This document shows, in pieces, positions 1-12,967 of a stretch of DNA of 64,000 bases; within the stretch, counting starts at the first letter, position 1; each line of letters opens with the position of its first letter. The translations under genes were made by a program, and so were the position numbers. Source of the DNA: Syncephalis plumigaleata (Eukaryota; Zoopagomycota; Zoopagomycetes; Zoopagales; Piptocephalidaceae). The notes under the pieces were generated by a model. It worked only from the letters and a program-made list of their open reading frames with translations. It ran no database searches and was not told the DNA's origin. The stretch is taken from NCBI GenBank assembly GCA_025201365.1, contig JAIXMF010000026.1:44145-108144 (forward strand). The letters are read 5' to 3'.

Positions 1-22
1 CACATAAAACTGCAAATGTCAG

Positions 23-592
23 AGGGTAAGTCAGTATTCCAGCTAATTTACATAGCGTATTAATTATATTGTGGTGCACTATTGACTGTTGCTTGTGCAT
101 GAAAGAAAGTGAGCCATCATTCTGATTACAATCTACGGTATACTAATCATAATACGATATTTACTTGTATCGTTATTATAGAAAGTAAATTAATATCCGA
201 ATGTTAATACATCATGCACTTATTCCAATGGAATGTACAATCCACGTATAATCATGCACAGAAAGAAGTAAGTTTTATCGTTTGATTTGGTCAAACATCT
301 TGTCAAGCTAATCCATTGTTGTGTTTCCTAGTTGGAGAAAGCGAATCAACATGTAAGTTGATGTCACCATTACAATCTATGGTGTATTAATCGAAATATT
401 ACAAATGATTAACGTATGGCTGCATGATAGCTTGTAAGTTAAACGTGTCAGCTAGTAGACATGAAGCATTAATCATAGTATGACATACAACTCCCGTATG
501 ATCATGAATACTAGGATGTAAGCTAGCATTTTTAGCATTGATACATCGATCTAATCACAATACAATTTACATCATCTAAACGATAGAAATAA
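23..592 (+). CDS. Microexon secreted-peptide gene, copy 1 (5' end outside window)
   Basis: Only the 3' part lies in the window. I read successive exons between GT-AG introns at 23-25, 106-108, 182-184, 262-267, 332-352, 431-433, 515-517 and 587-595, so five exons are 3 nt, one is 6, one 21 and one 9. All lengths are multiples of three. Read in phase 0 they encode RKKKELEKANQHLDK and end at TAA 590-592. Introns are 64-86 nt, share GTAAGT-like donors and CTAAT/ATTAAT branch sites, and resemble those of copy 2 at 21.8-23.6 kb. One acceptor is AAG (103-105). A last intron (596-647) separates the stop from a conserved final exon. Copies 1 and 2 both have TAA followed by GCA at the end of the penultimate exon. 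The signal peptide exon is not visible, so the secreted assignment is inherited from copies 2 and 3. A second frame through the last exons is also open and cannot be excluded without cDNA. Confidence 0.55.
26..586 (+). repeat. Array of seven related short introns (copy 1)
   Basis: The introns lie at 26-105, 109-181, 185-261, 268-331, 353-430, 434-514 and 518-586. They start GTAAG, GTGAGC or GTAAAT, carry a CTAAT or ATTAAT element in their second half and end in TAG, CAG or AAG. The exons between them are mostly one codon. They are more diverged from one another than the introns of copy 2. Confidence 0.55.
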
Positions 593-647
593 GCAGTAAG
601 TAATAATTCACAATAATCATATCCATACTGATCCATTATGACTACAG

Positions 648-804
648 AACAAGACAAGGACATCATCAAGTAGATATTATAGGTATTCAAGTCAAGAATG
701 GATTGGTACAAGACCCTCATTTAGTGTCCATGCCATTCAAGTCATTATTCCTTGGACCAGCAATATATCTACAAGATCATTCAATCATTTATTGAATAAA
801 TATG
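648..804 (+). other. Conserved terminal exon / 3' UTR of the microexon family (copy 1)
   Basis: This segment is nearly identical to 23644-23807 and is also found, with an internal deletion, on the minus strand at 20368-20509. It ends in an AATAAA-containing stretch that is probably the polyadenylation signal. In my preferred model it lies after the stop codon. Small indels of exactly three bases between copies 1 and 2 leave open that part of it is translated. Confidence 0.6.
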
Positions 805-812
805 TCGTATTT

Positions 813-2016
813 TGACCATTATAATTAACATAATAATAATGCTTTATCTTGCTCCACATCTTCTGAAGCTATCCATTTCAGCTTATTGCTAAACATAGAC
901 ATGCATTCGAGTATTACACCTGCACAGTACTAAAATGATTGATAGAAGCCTGAATATACCGAAATAATGAACGACACCTCCATATAAAGAAACCAATTCT
1001 ACGGGCAATGATTCAATAGCATTGTTTGTCAACATAGTTTAATGACATACGGCATTGTTAATGCATATTTATTGCATATTGCATAATGCATCATTACTAC
1101 TACTATTATTATGGTGTATCAATTGACTTACATACGATATACTTTTTAGAACAGACTATAAACATAGAAGGACATACTAGATGTAAATAGAAAATCTTCC
1201 TCTCTAGCCTAAAAGCTTTTCATATAACCGATACAGTCGATTGACCAAAACTCCGGCAAACCAATCAGCACATTGCCATATAAAAAACCCGTTTAATTGA
1301 ATCGAGTATTGTTGCCGGTATAACCAGCATCCACATCATCAAACACCAACTGCAGCTTTGTCTTTCTTCTTTTCACTTCACATTTATATTCTAATTGTTT
1401 CAAAGCTACCATCTTGACGGTATACCGCCGTGAGTCTTGCACTGTTGTCTTTATTGTATCCGTAACTCAATTCTTGGCTATTCAGCATACGTCTACTCTC
1501 CTTTTCCTTTCTCCTTCATCATCTCCTACTTACCGCTACTACTACTACTAATAAGAGTAATAGGTGTCTATTGCATTATTGTTATTGTTGTTATTGTTTC
1601 TTGTTGGTGTACGCCCGTGTAGCACCACTTGCGTGACGATAAATATTTACCGACTATTGTTCTATCACATATAGTTGTATTGGAAACTATCTCTCTCTCA
1701 TTTGTTGGCATCTTACATTCTGGCTTGTAGTCTATCGTCATTTCACCGTGATTCTTAAGCATTAAACATATTGCAATATAAACGGTGCCTGTACTGGTGG
1801 AATACTAGTCCTAGTACACTTGTTACTTGTTACTTGTTACTCGGGGCACCTCAACGTTATTGGTGTGTTTCAGTGAAAGGCGTGTACTTGCCAAGTATTT
1901 GCCTTACTGTTCAACTTTATCTGTGATACACCTCGCACAACCGTAACACGAGCAAGCAAGCAAGCAAAGCATTATTCGATCCACTCTGAGTAGTTTCAAT
2001 TAATATCCGATTAATC
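813..2016. other. Intergenic, upstream of the RhoGAP gene
   Basis: AT-rich sequence with no convincing exon. The last 600 bases are pyrimidine-rich on the plus strand and presumably hold the promoter and leader of the gene at 2017. A tandem CAAG-type run occurs just before it, at about 1950-1970. Confidence 0.4.
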
Positions 2017-5000
2017 ATGTCGAGCTCCGCCAGTATCGCGGAGTCAATTCCATCGGTGACATCTACGTTTAATGCGACACGAATGGCATTTCCAGCTTCA
2101 CATCGATTTGAGGACAACTTCTGGTCACCGAATACATTCGATGATGGCGACATTAACGACTACCGTTCTGGACTTGATGTGCTTTATCAGAAAATGCAGC
2201 AGGGCTGTGTTGAATGCGATGAGATTGCCCATTTCCTACGTCAGCGCATTTCCATCGAGGAACTCTACGCGAGTAAACTTACCGATCTAAGTCAGCTCAA
2301 GCCTAATCCCAATGGTTTTGGTCGTGATGATGGTGCATCCTTACGACAAACATTCGAGAACATCAAGTCGGAAAGCGAGCAACTAGGTAGTTGTCATCGT
2401 CAACTGGCCGATAACATCACAGTGATGGTGCTACAGCCATTGATGCGATTCGCAGAGGAACATCGTCGACGAGTACAGGCTGGTATGAATGAGTTGGATG
2501 GTGCAGTTGGTGACTTTGAAAGACAAGTAAGTTTACATTATCATATACTGATTCGAGTAATGGCAATTATGTTTATTAACGATGGTAAATCGCAATAGAT
2601 TGATATATTGGATCGTGCACACGATGACTATCTGAATAAATGTGAGCTTGCCGATCAAGCTGAATCAGAAGTGATGGCAGAGAAGGCACGTTTAAACGAT
2701 GTCGACTACATGATCGAGAATCCTCGTCAGGCATTTGTTCGATTGGGTCCGCTTAGTTTCTCGACCGAACGAGATCTTGACATATTCCTAGGTCGATTGC
2801 AGCAAAATATCCCGATGGAAGATGTTCGCTACTCGTTGTTCGGTGTTTATAAGCATTCGGTGAATGGTGAACTACTAGTTGAATGGCTACTTCAATCCTG
2901 CCGTGAACACTTGAAATCACATCGAGCGGCCGAGGAAGTCGGACAGGCCATGATCAATAATGGTTATTTAAAGGTCGTTGGCATGGGTAGCACGTTCCAG
3001 GCACGCGCCAACTGCTATTATCAATGGCGTAGATTGGCACCGGATCCCGAGGAGGAGGAGCATCGAAAGTTACGTGCCGAAGCTGATGATGCCGACGATG
3101 TTTACCATCAAGCGGTATTCCGCGCAGAACAAGCTCGTATGCTGGTGGAGCAACGTCTCATGACCTACTACTACGCCATGAATCAAGCGGAACAAGAGCG
3201 AATTGAAGAGGTACGATCGGCATTCACCAATCTAGCGGTAGCACTCTCCAATGTCATGACAGTAACACAAGCGGTATGCGATCGTATGGTCGTCTATCTC
3301 GAAGCGATGCGTGCCGATTTCGATATGCAATACTTTGTGCAACAGTATCGTACCGGTCCTTATTCGCCACGTCCTATTATCTACGAGAACTACTATCATA
3401 GTCCGGCGTCAGATCAAGTATTCGGCGTTCCTATTGAAGAGCAAACCCGAATAATGCAAACAAAGATTCCGCCATTTGTCGCTAAATGCTTGAGTTTGAT
3501 CGAAAAGGAACTGCACACGCTATCGAATGAAGCGAAACAACGTATGTGGATTGCGCCACTACAACTACCGGTGGTGCATCGATTGCGTTGTACGGTGAAT
3601 ACCGGTGAACCGATTACCCTTAAACAACTACGCCAATTCGATGTCAACACAGTAGTTGGTGCACTACGTCTCTATTTGATGGAATTACCTGAATGCCTAT
3701 GCACATCCAATTTATACGAACCAGTTAAGGCACTATACCGAAAAGGAGGTGACAATGTTGATGCACGCTTTTCTGCACTACGTAGCATGCTGACAACCAT
3801 GCCGTCATCCAATTTCGACACATTAAATCGACTTATCAGTCATTTATACAAGTAAGTAAATGCGTATAATATATTGAATCATTATGCTAATGAACACACG
3901 TATGTAGTCTAGTGCTATCTACTTCAGCAGATGACAGCTACTTGGCATCTCTAGGCATGACGCTTGGTCCAAGTATCTTACGTCCAGCGTACATCACTCG
4001 AGTGAACTTCCATGATCGTCATCCACAACGATTGGTACGCGACTTGATTGCAGCCTTCAGAGTTATATTCGCACCTATGCATCGTTCCTCAATCGTGTCA
4101 CTGGGCGATTACAGTATGCGACGTGACTCGCAAGATCTTTCCATGTTAGCGCCGAATGTACGTAAACGCATTCAAGAGGCCACCGCCAGTCATATGAGTG
4201 ATCGTGGCTCTATTCACTCGTCGGATTCACAATCAATCACTAGTCCGTTTTCCTCTTCATTCTCAGGAGCCGGTATACTTACAGATGAGGTACTCGCCGC
4301 ACAACCTGTCAACCTTCATGACAACGATGTCGATGCCGATAACGATGATGACAATGATGATGATGACGATGACGACATTCATTCAGTATCGACATCATGG
4401 GATTCCGATCATGAAGAGTTAGCGACACAAGCAACTGAATCGCAAACCATGGAATCACCGGACATGATCGCCATGATCAATACGGTTAGCAGCACTAGTA
4501 TCATGGAGACAGAAGACGTCGCGGTTAAGCGTAGTCTAAGCAATGACAGCGGACGTGACATTAACGTTAGTCCACCTGGTGTGCAAACGCGTGATGTTGG
4601 ACTAGACGACATCAATCTTGCTTCTCCTGCCACGGCTCATCATCCTAGATTGGCGGATATCTCCGATGATGTACATGATACATTGGATCAAGCATCATCA
4701 GACAATATCATTGCAACAACCAACGATGTAGACCACGATATCGATATACGTCGTGAATCAGCTCAATCATTCCAATTGGACAATGACTACGATCCAGAAT
4801 CACCCAATGGCTATGATTATTACGAGGAACATAACAATGAACGTGAATTTGCCGATATCAATGTTACTGCTGATGTCGATAATGATGATGATGATGATGA
4901 GCAATCCACCGCAACGACATCTATCGCAACAAAGGTCGCAGTCAGTATGGGAGTAGGCTTAGCATTGCACACGGCAATGAGTCACTTGCATGATCCATCA

Positions 5001-8000
5001 TCATTAGAGGAACCGTCACCCAACTCATCAGAGGATGAATCAGAAGATGTACGACAAGGAAATAGAGCTGCAGCATTGGCCGCTCTACTAGGCTCATCTG
5101 GAGATGCTAATGCCGAAGAAGACTCTAACGATGAAAGTGACGACGAGGCGTATAATCCACTAGAGGAAGTTGTATCACCATCCTTTAGCATCTACGAACA
5201 GGCACGTCAGGCTATGCAAAACAAACAGCAACAGCAACAACACGACACTGAATATGACGATGATGTTACTGCTACTAATGTCATTGAGGAAGACAACGAG
5301 AATGAACTCAACGCAATGGCATTCACACCAACTAGTGCCGGACTTGTTCCACGTCTAGAGTTTAGTATATTCGAGTCAGACGATATTGACGATGACAACG
5401 ATGATGATCTTGATTTCGGTGCAGAAGATGGTGAATATCCAATTGACGAGCAATATTATGAACAATATGCACCACATGCTGCATCAAGTGGACCGGGAAC
5501 ACAATCAGCAACCTCATCAATTCTATGGTTTTCCGATAGTGAATCCGGCGAAGATGAAGACGATGAAGAGCTAGAGGCCAATATGGATGCTGAAAGTACA
5601 TCGGAAGAGACGGACGTGGTGGTTCGACGTGACAGTCCCGACAGTGCAGCCACTTCTCTATCAGAAGCCGAACCCATTGCTCAAGAGATGATGGAAAAAC
5701 TTATGGAGAAGGCACTAAAGGAGGTGGACGATCAAGATGTTCCTAATGATGACACGATGCCGATCGATGACTTGGCCACACCACGCACAATGGAATCAAC
5801 AACTCATGTAACATTTGATGTAGTCGATCAATCTACAACAGCTAATGATGTGGATTCAATTGATGTCGATATATTAGCAACTACGACTAAGCCTAGATCA
5901 TTCATTGATGAAGCATCAAGTATAGTCACTACTGATATTAATGTGGAAGACAATGCGACATTCAATGCATCGACATTATCTTATGAGGACACTACAATCA
6001 GCAATTCTAATCAGCTAGTATCTGAGACTGTTGTAACCGAGATTGTTAAAGAAGAAGTCGATATTACCTTAACGTCCGAACAGATTGAAGATTCCATTGA
6101 TCAACAATCCAGTACACTAGAAGCAACTAATGCATCATCTATTGAGACATCAAATCATTTATTATTGGACGATATGGTTGAAGATACGACAAATAGCAAC
6201 GGCAACAATGATATTGAAATCGATACAGTAGATACAACTACAACATCAGATGTCATATCCATTATTGAGGAAACAACTATCACCCGTACTGTTGATATTA
6301 ATGATGATATTGAGATACAACAACATGATGCTAGTGTTACACCAACCGAGTTACCAAACGTATTATTCGATATGGATGAGGCAGTTGAAGCAGTTCAACA
6401 TGAAGCCGATAATATTGCCAGCGAGACTATTAGTGATGTGATAGAAGCAGCTGTTACATCTGTTGAAGATAGCACCATCGAATTGGATGAACAAGTCAGC
6501 AATGCCATAGTGGAATCTATCGATGAAGTAAGCGAGCAAGGTTCTATTCGTTCCATTTCACTAGTTGATCAACAAGAAGAACAAAAAGAGACCATGTTAG
6601 ATGATGTCAACTCACCTATTACCGAACTAGTTGAACAACACGAATCAATGGAAATCAACTTGACTGCAACAACTGTATCTATTGATGAACAATATGAACG
6701 ATCAATGGAACAAGAAGAAATTGTAGTAACATCAACAGAGGAACGACAAATATCATTGAATGATGATGATGATGTAAACATTGATGAATCAATTTCAGTA
6801 TTAACACAACAAGATGTACAATCTGATGTAATGTTAGATCAAGGAACACTAGCAATAATGTCCAAGAATATCATGACTATTGATGATACTGTAACTGAAG
6901 AAGAAAATGTTCAACATGTAGAAGAAGAGGATGAATCTATCGTAACAGCAGCTATGGTAGTGGAGGAAGAAGAAACTCATATTGTTCCTGATTCAATTGT
7001 CGATGAAGAAGAAGCCGTTACAGCAGACTTAGTAGAAGAAGAGTCGATCATAACAGCGGCTACAGTAGAAGAAGAGATCGTTACATCCAACTCAGTAGTA
7101 GAAGAAGAAGTTGTTACTGATGCAGTATTCGACACAGTTACTGAGGAAGAAGCTACTGATGCAGTATTTGATGCAGCTATCGAGGAAGAAGAGACGGCTG
7201 TAGTATTCGACACAGTTACAGAGGAAGAAACTACTGTGGTATCTGATTCTATTACCGAGGAAGAAGAAATTGTTACAGCTGCTGCATTAGTAGAAGCGGA
7301 GGAAATTACTGTGGTCTCTAATGCAACTATCGAGGAAGAAACCGTTATAACAGCAGCTATGGTAACAGAGGAAGAAGAAATCGTTACAGCAGATGCATTG
7401 GTAGAAGAAGAAGCGGTTGTAGTATCTGATTCTATTACCGAGGAAGAAGAAACGATTGCAGTATTCGACACAGTAACTGAGGAAGAAGAAACGATTGCAG
7501 TATTTGACGCAGTAACTGAGGAAGAAGAAACGATTGCAGTATCTGATTCTATTACTGAGGAAGAAGAAACGATTGCAGTATCTGATTCTATTACTGAGGA
7601 AGAAGAAACGATTGCAGTATCTGATTCTATCACTGAGGAAGAGGAACCGGTTATAACGACGACTACGATAGAAGAAGAAACTACTTTAGTATCTGATGCA
7701 ACTATCGAGGAAGAACCAGTTATAACGACGACTACGATAGAAGGAGAAGAGAAATTGACCTTGTCCACTTCAACTACATGTGAACATGAAGATGAATCTG
7801 ATATCGATGCTGTAGAGAAAGTAATTAGTACAGTATCAGATGTAGTTACCGTAGAAGAAGAGAAGATGATTACTGTTGAATCAACATCGCTTATGCCTAC
7901 ACCTACATTCCCTGATGATGATGATATGTTCTCAGTTATACAAACAGCAATTCATACACGTTTACCAGAATCAGATGAGGAAGTAGACGATGAACATTAT

Positions 8001-8846
8001 CACATTAAGAATGATGGCTTCTCATTGTCGAGTGATTTATTAATGAGAAACTATACTACAGATCCATACATTTCATTATCAGATAGTGAATATGATGAAC
8101 CGGTAGAACTAGATCATACTACTGATTCATTATCTAAATCGTATAACAATGATACAGATCATGATGATGTTGATTACTCTGGTAGATACATGTCTATTCG
8201 TACCATTGTGTCACCACCATCACCATCGCTATCATTTAATGATGAGGATGACACTGCTGAACATGGTAACCATCACAATGATGGCTACTTGAATGGTATT
8301 ACAAGACAATTACAAGTCAATGCCTTGAATACAACAGATGGATCACTTGTAGTGGAGAAGTTCGAAGATGATGCCACCTTCTCTGATGTAGCGAGTGATA
8401 TGGATGAATTGAACACTGGACGTATCTCACCTGCTTCGTCGTCATTCATGGAGAAGCTTAGTCTCCTCGCTAATGCTCATCCAATGACTACAACTACAAC
8501 CGATCTAGTTGAACATACGGAAGATGAAGTGGATTCGGATGAGGAAGTGGATACAGAACTGATGGAGGCCAAACTAAGAGCAATGTTGAATCGATCGACT
8601 GCATTATCTGACGATGAACAACTAGTGATTGCACCTCAAGATATACCATTACCACTTAGTCCGTCAGTATCGATTACCGTGACCGATACATCGATTGCAC
8701 CTCAAGATATACCATTACCACCTAGTCCAGCTGTATCGATTACCGACAATGAAGATGGCGAGGAAAGTGTCGTTGATGCATTCGATGTTAATGACTATCA
8801 AACAAGCACTATTCCACCTGTAGGAAAAGTAGAACTGCCACTATAA
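2017..8846 (+). CDS. RGD2: F-BAR/DEP/RhoGAP protein (Rgd2-like) with very long acidic tail
   Basis: Three exons: 2017-2526, 2599-3851 and 3908-8846, giving about 2,233 residues. The order FCH/F-BAR (residues ~25-290), DEP (~255-340, around RYSLFGVYKHSVNGELLVEW) and RhoGAP (~440-660, starting VFGVPIEEQ) matches yeast Rgd2 and fission yeast Rga8. These proteins bind curved membrane and regulate Rho/Cdc42 GTPases in polarity and cytokinesis. The family is usually 700-800 residues. Here about 1,550 extra residues follow, dominated by Asp, Glu, Ser and Thr, with 13-residue repeats near 7,430-7,640. The usual arginine-finger motif (EGIFR or EGIWR) is replaced by QRMWIAP, so the finger position appears to be Ile, and the later Asn is Ser (LGPSILRP). 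GAP activity may therefore be lost. The domain call is firm; the tail is undescribed to me. Confidence 0.9.
7430..7645 (+). repeat. 39-bp tandem repeat encoding acidic 13-mers
   Basis: Successive units encode EEEETIAVSDSIT or the variant EEEETIAVFDTVT. Three copies are almost identical at the nucleotide level (about 7525-7640). Looser TEEE/VEEE units extend from about 6,890 to 7,870. They lie inside the acidic tail of the RhoGAP protein and look like recent in-frame expansion. Confidence 0.8.
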
Positions 8847-9124
8847 AACAAAAGGAAAGCAGTATACTATTCATTCCTAGTAGGCATATATACATATATA
8901 ACAAGTGCCATGTTTCATAGTTGTTCAATTCGTGTGGTTATTCCGGTAATATACACTCACTTAGTGGTTGTGCTTACACACTTATCGACTATACTTATTC
9001 ACGCGATTGTTTGTTTATAATAATAAAATATTATTTAATTACTTTTGAATAGTAACTTGTATTATTTATTTAGTTATTGCATAAATCTATTTGTAATATA
9101 AAACCTATATAACCTTAATTATCT

Positions 9125-11082
9125 TTATGATGTCCATGATTCTGCTAGATGATGATAACTTTCACCTAATAAAGCATCAGGTGTGGTAGTACCCGATAGA
9201 TTATCTATACAGTAATAGAATGATGATAGACAATATAACATGTCTTAATAATCATACTAGTAATAACTACAATGTTCACTTACTTACTTTCAGGTGTTAT
9301 AGAAGGATTAGAATGAGTTGTTGTGCTTTCCGGGAATGAACTGGTTACTACGCGTGTCTCACCCAGTGGTAGTGTAATGAATGAATCGCCTAGCTTGTGA
9401 TCCTCCACTGCTTTCCTTAGTCGTTCTGGTGGTTCCATATAATGCTATAATGTATTATGAATATGAATATGTATGTGTATTAATAAGACAGCATTGACTT
9501 ACCTCATCTGACATTAAGAATGTGCCCCAATGTACACCAACTGATAGTTGTGCTCCAATATCTTTATGTATTTTAGCAGCATCATCTACATTGTTACATT
9601 ACAATGATTAACTATTGATATTCATGTCTCAAACAGTAACAACAATTACTTACCAGGATCAATGTGTTGATGCTCCATATACCACCGAGGTGCATAACTT
9701 CCAATTGGAATGGTAGCAAGTGTAACAGGTCCTAATCGTTTACCAATCTCTTTAAACGCTGTACAATAACCTGTATCACCACTACATTATAGCTATAGTT
9801 AGATAGTGTCATTAGCATACATTCATTATTGAATCTCACCAGTGGAAGAATGATGAAGATGGTCCTTTAACGACGAAACCACACCATAATGACTGATTGA
9901 CATCGAATAAAGAGCGTCCACTCCAATGCTTATTTCGTATATAATAATAATTACACTAATTAGCATTCATCATTTCATTGAACATGTAATTCAATACGTA
10001 CCTGTAATGGTGTAGCAGTTACGGTAAATCCGGCATTACCCTGGAATGTATGTTCCTGCCACCAATCGAGTTCAATCACTTTGTAGACACCTCGACGTGC
10101 AAACCAATCACGTAGACCAAGTGGCACCACCCATTGTACAGTATTGTTAAGTGCATACACTACATGTTCATCCAAATGATCGAAATGATTATGCGATACG
10201 AGTACAATATCGACATGCAAGTCGGATAGTTGACACGGAGTAGGACGTAATCGACGTGGTCCCAAATAATTATTCACCGTACATTGACTAGTATTCATTA
10301 CAATTAGTAACATACATCGTAGTTCATTGTATTATGACATTTACCTGAATATCGGATCTGTTAATATATTGACACCGTCCAATTGTACCAAACAAGTGGA
10401 CTGACCCAGCCATGTTACAGTTACCGGATATTGATGCTGACAACGTTGTCCCTCGGGATACATAAGTTCAAAGTTAGGCGTGACTAATGGTAATGTCTTC
10501 TTCACTTCCTGAATACATGATAACATACTAATGTAAATATTCCTATTCATTTATTATCTACTTGTAACTTACCTCTGTTGATTTTGGTCTATGTTGATTC
10601 GGACGACCGAACCACCATCGAAGTACATCCCATAGCGTGTGGTCATGCCAGCCAGGATATGGATTAACGAATTGTCCATCCACTAATAGCGACCAGTGTT
10701 CAGGTGGTACTTGTCCCTCCTCCAACGCCGGGGCTTCTTCATAGCGACGACGTTCAAGCAAGTGACGACGTCGTTTATGGAACTGACGACGACGTCTAAT
10801 AGTAAAGTAGGTAACCACGCCCATTACCACTGTGGTAGTGCCGATAACACCGATCCAAAAGCCGGAACGACCACCTACACCACGTCTATGTAAGCCTCTT
10901 ACGGACGTGGAGGCCACCGCTCCTAGAGTACTAGTAGTAGTAGCAGTGGCAGTGGCACTCTTGGTTACTAGTGTAGGTGAGTCTACCATACGGTGAACCC
11001 ACGTATGAACGCTATCCACAAGCGAGACGACGACAACGCCTAGTAGTCCATATCTACGCTGACCGTCGTCCTTTAGAGACAT
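9125..11082 (-). CDS. NAPE-PLD-like metallo-beta-lactamase hydrolase
   Basis: Eight exons (minus strand order): 11082-10573, 10508-10345, 10287-10002, 9928-9840, 9781-9654, 9585-9503, 9444-9288 and 9204-9125, giving 498 residues. All junctions keep the frame. A transmembrane segment lies near residue 85 ([19 protein letters not shown]), followed by a basic stretch. The catalytic domain has [10 protein letters not shown], the zinc motif [24 protein letters not shown] and VHWGTF, as in mammalian N-acylphosphatidylethanolamine phospholipase D and yeast Fmp30. The family cleaves N-acyl-phosphatidylethanolamines; Fmp30 is mitochondrial. ATG at 11082 is the first in-frame methionine. The C-terminal tail after the domain is unremarkable. 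Confidence 0.9.
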
Positions 11083-11550
11083 TACGTCTATAGGATTCAA
11101 TAATGACGTATGCTATTGAAGGAAAAAAAGAAAAAAGGTAAGTGCAACGTATGCAAATAAAGTGGCAGGAGAAAAATATTGCTAGAAGGACAAGCGTGAA
11201 TTGAAATGACTAATGAGAAAAAAGGATTCTACTAAAATATTATTTTAATCGGTGTAGTCATCCATGTCACTTTCAGTATGTATGACTCCTTAGTGATTAC
11301 AACGAATGAATGCAAGGGATATCTACACTCAATTGACATGCATATACACATCCTATTCTTAGATGCATCAATCAATTGACTAGTTAAGTGAGTGTATGTT
11401 TGTTTATTTACTAAGAAAAGTACACATGATGACATTCGTATAATTATTATGCATTACATGGAATGGTCCTCGTCGTTTATTCATATTCCATGTATACATA
11501 CACATACACGTCATTAATGTCAATACATGTCATGTAGAATTGTCTCAAGC
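11083..11550. other. Intergenic between MND1 end and NAPE-PLD-like start
   Basis: AT-rich, with no exon or RNA gene recognised. It must hold the promoter of the NAPE-PLD-like gene and the 3' end of MND1. Confidence 0.4.
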
Positions 11551-12637
11551 CTATTCTACATTGTCGAAATCCTCAGGGATGTTAAAGTGTTTACGTAGTT
11601 CTCTTTGTTCAATATTGAATTTACGTGAACAATAAGCTTGTAGTGCAAATATGTTATCTACAACCAATACATGCATATGTGTTAATAATGATTATCATTG
11701 CTGTAATAGATAGGAATTCATTATTTACCTGTCCATCGATTGGCTGCTTGTTTAGATATTTCAGCTGCTTTACCTATTATTATAACAATTAAGAAATAAA
11801 TATGTGTATTAGTCATTGATTGAATGGCAATATCAACTAGTATGGCAGTGTGTTACGTTTAGCTTCGATAGTATCAGGATCATTGTCTTTGAATTGTTGC
11901 AATTCATCAGTGTATTCTTTGTTGCGTGCTTCTGCCTCTGCCAGTGCTGCAAGCAATTGCTCTCGATGATCCTACACATCATTATTCTATATAAATATAT
12001 ATATATATCAAAGTAAGTAATAGTGACACTTACCGAGGCAACTCGACGTTGATTAGCCTCCTCGATGGCAGCCTCCAACGCAGCCTTCTTCTCTGTTAAC
12101 TGGGCCTCTTCCTCTTGTAAACTGGTCAATTTCTGCTCTCTCTATCATTGCATCGTTTCATAATAATAATTATCGTTAATTGGTGACATGTACGCGTAAA
12201 CATCGCCTACTTACTACACGATAACTTTCACTAGGAAATGACCAGTAATAGTTGGACGTGCCAATCTTTTCGCAATGCACTAATCCATCATTGACGAGTT
12301 CCTGTAGTACATCCTTTACGGATTGCGCCACTATAACAAGTGTGATTAGTAGATAGTATGCTATCAACGACAATCTATTGCACTCTATCAATTACCAATG
12401 CCCTTTACTTTTGGCAGGATCTTTTCGAGTTCTTTTAGTTGAAATACATCACTCTACATCAATTAGACGATGGTCTATATATATATATATCGTATTCTAT
12501 TATCATATACGCACTGTTTCGTGAAAGTAATCTTGCATTCGTTGCCTTTTCTCCTCGGCAGATACACCACGTTTCTTAGACTACTCGCAATAAGTAATAC
12601 TGCTGTATTAGTTGCTATAGTTATTGCCACTCACCAT
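11551..12637 (-). CDS. MND1: Meiotic nuclear division protein Mnd1
   Basis: Eight coding exons: 12637-12635, 12580-12515, 12453-12396, 12330-12215, 12141-12034, 11971-11857, 11773-11729 and 11657-11551. They give 205 residues, the usual length of the family. The N-terminus SKKRGVSAEEKR and the winged-helix segment LVNDGLVHCEKIGTSNYYW are diagnostic. A coiled coil (LQEEEAQLTEKKAALEAAI) and the C-terminal leucine-zipper region follow. Mnd1 pairs with Hop2 and stimulates Dmc1/Rad51 strand invasion in meiosis. The first coding exon holds only the ATG, so the start codon is separated from the rest by a 54-nt intron. Presence of the gene implies a meiotic programme in this fungus. Confidence 0.92.
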
Positions 12638-12967
12638 GATCGGTTTATTGTCAAGCTAATCTTGTAATGGGACAAAGTAACGGGGAAGAGAAACGAGCGA
12701 GTAAATAATACGAGAAAGGCGTGTTGTTAAATGTAAAAATACGCGTGTATTTTCTCGTCTATTTTTTTTGCTAATCATGACAATCGATATGACTCATTAG
12801 TTTATGTCTACGTTCTGAACAGTAATCAATTGATCATTTTATTTATCAGCAATAAAACATGAATAGAATTTATTGTAGAAATACTACTCGCAACACTCAT
12901 GAACAAACAACTAAGCAATCAGACATAGGAATGGCATCGAGAAAGAAAGAAAGAGAGAAGTATGCCA
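12638..12967. other. Intergenic between MND1 and HMG/YABBY-like gene
   Basis: Short AT-rich spacer without coding signal. It contains the MND1 promoter and the 3' end of the HMG/YABBY-like gene. Confidence 0.4.

Noticed and set aside
6977-7768. Long minus-strand open frame rich in Ser/Val opposite the RhoGAP tail
   Set aside because: It is the antisense shadow of the GAA/GAG-rich repeats; composition is explained entirely by the coding strand.
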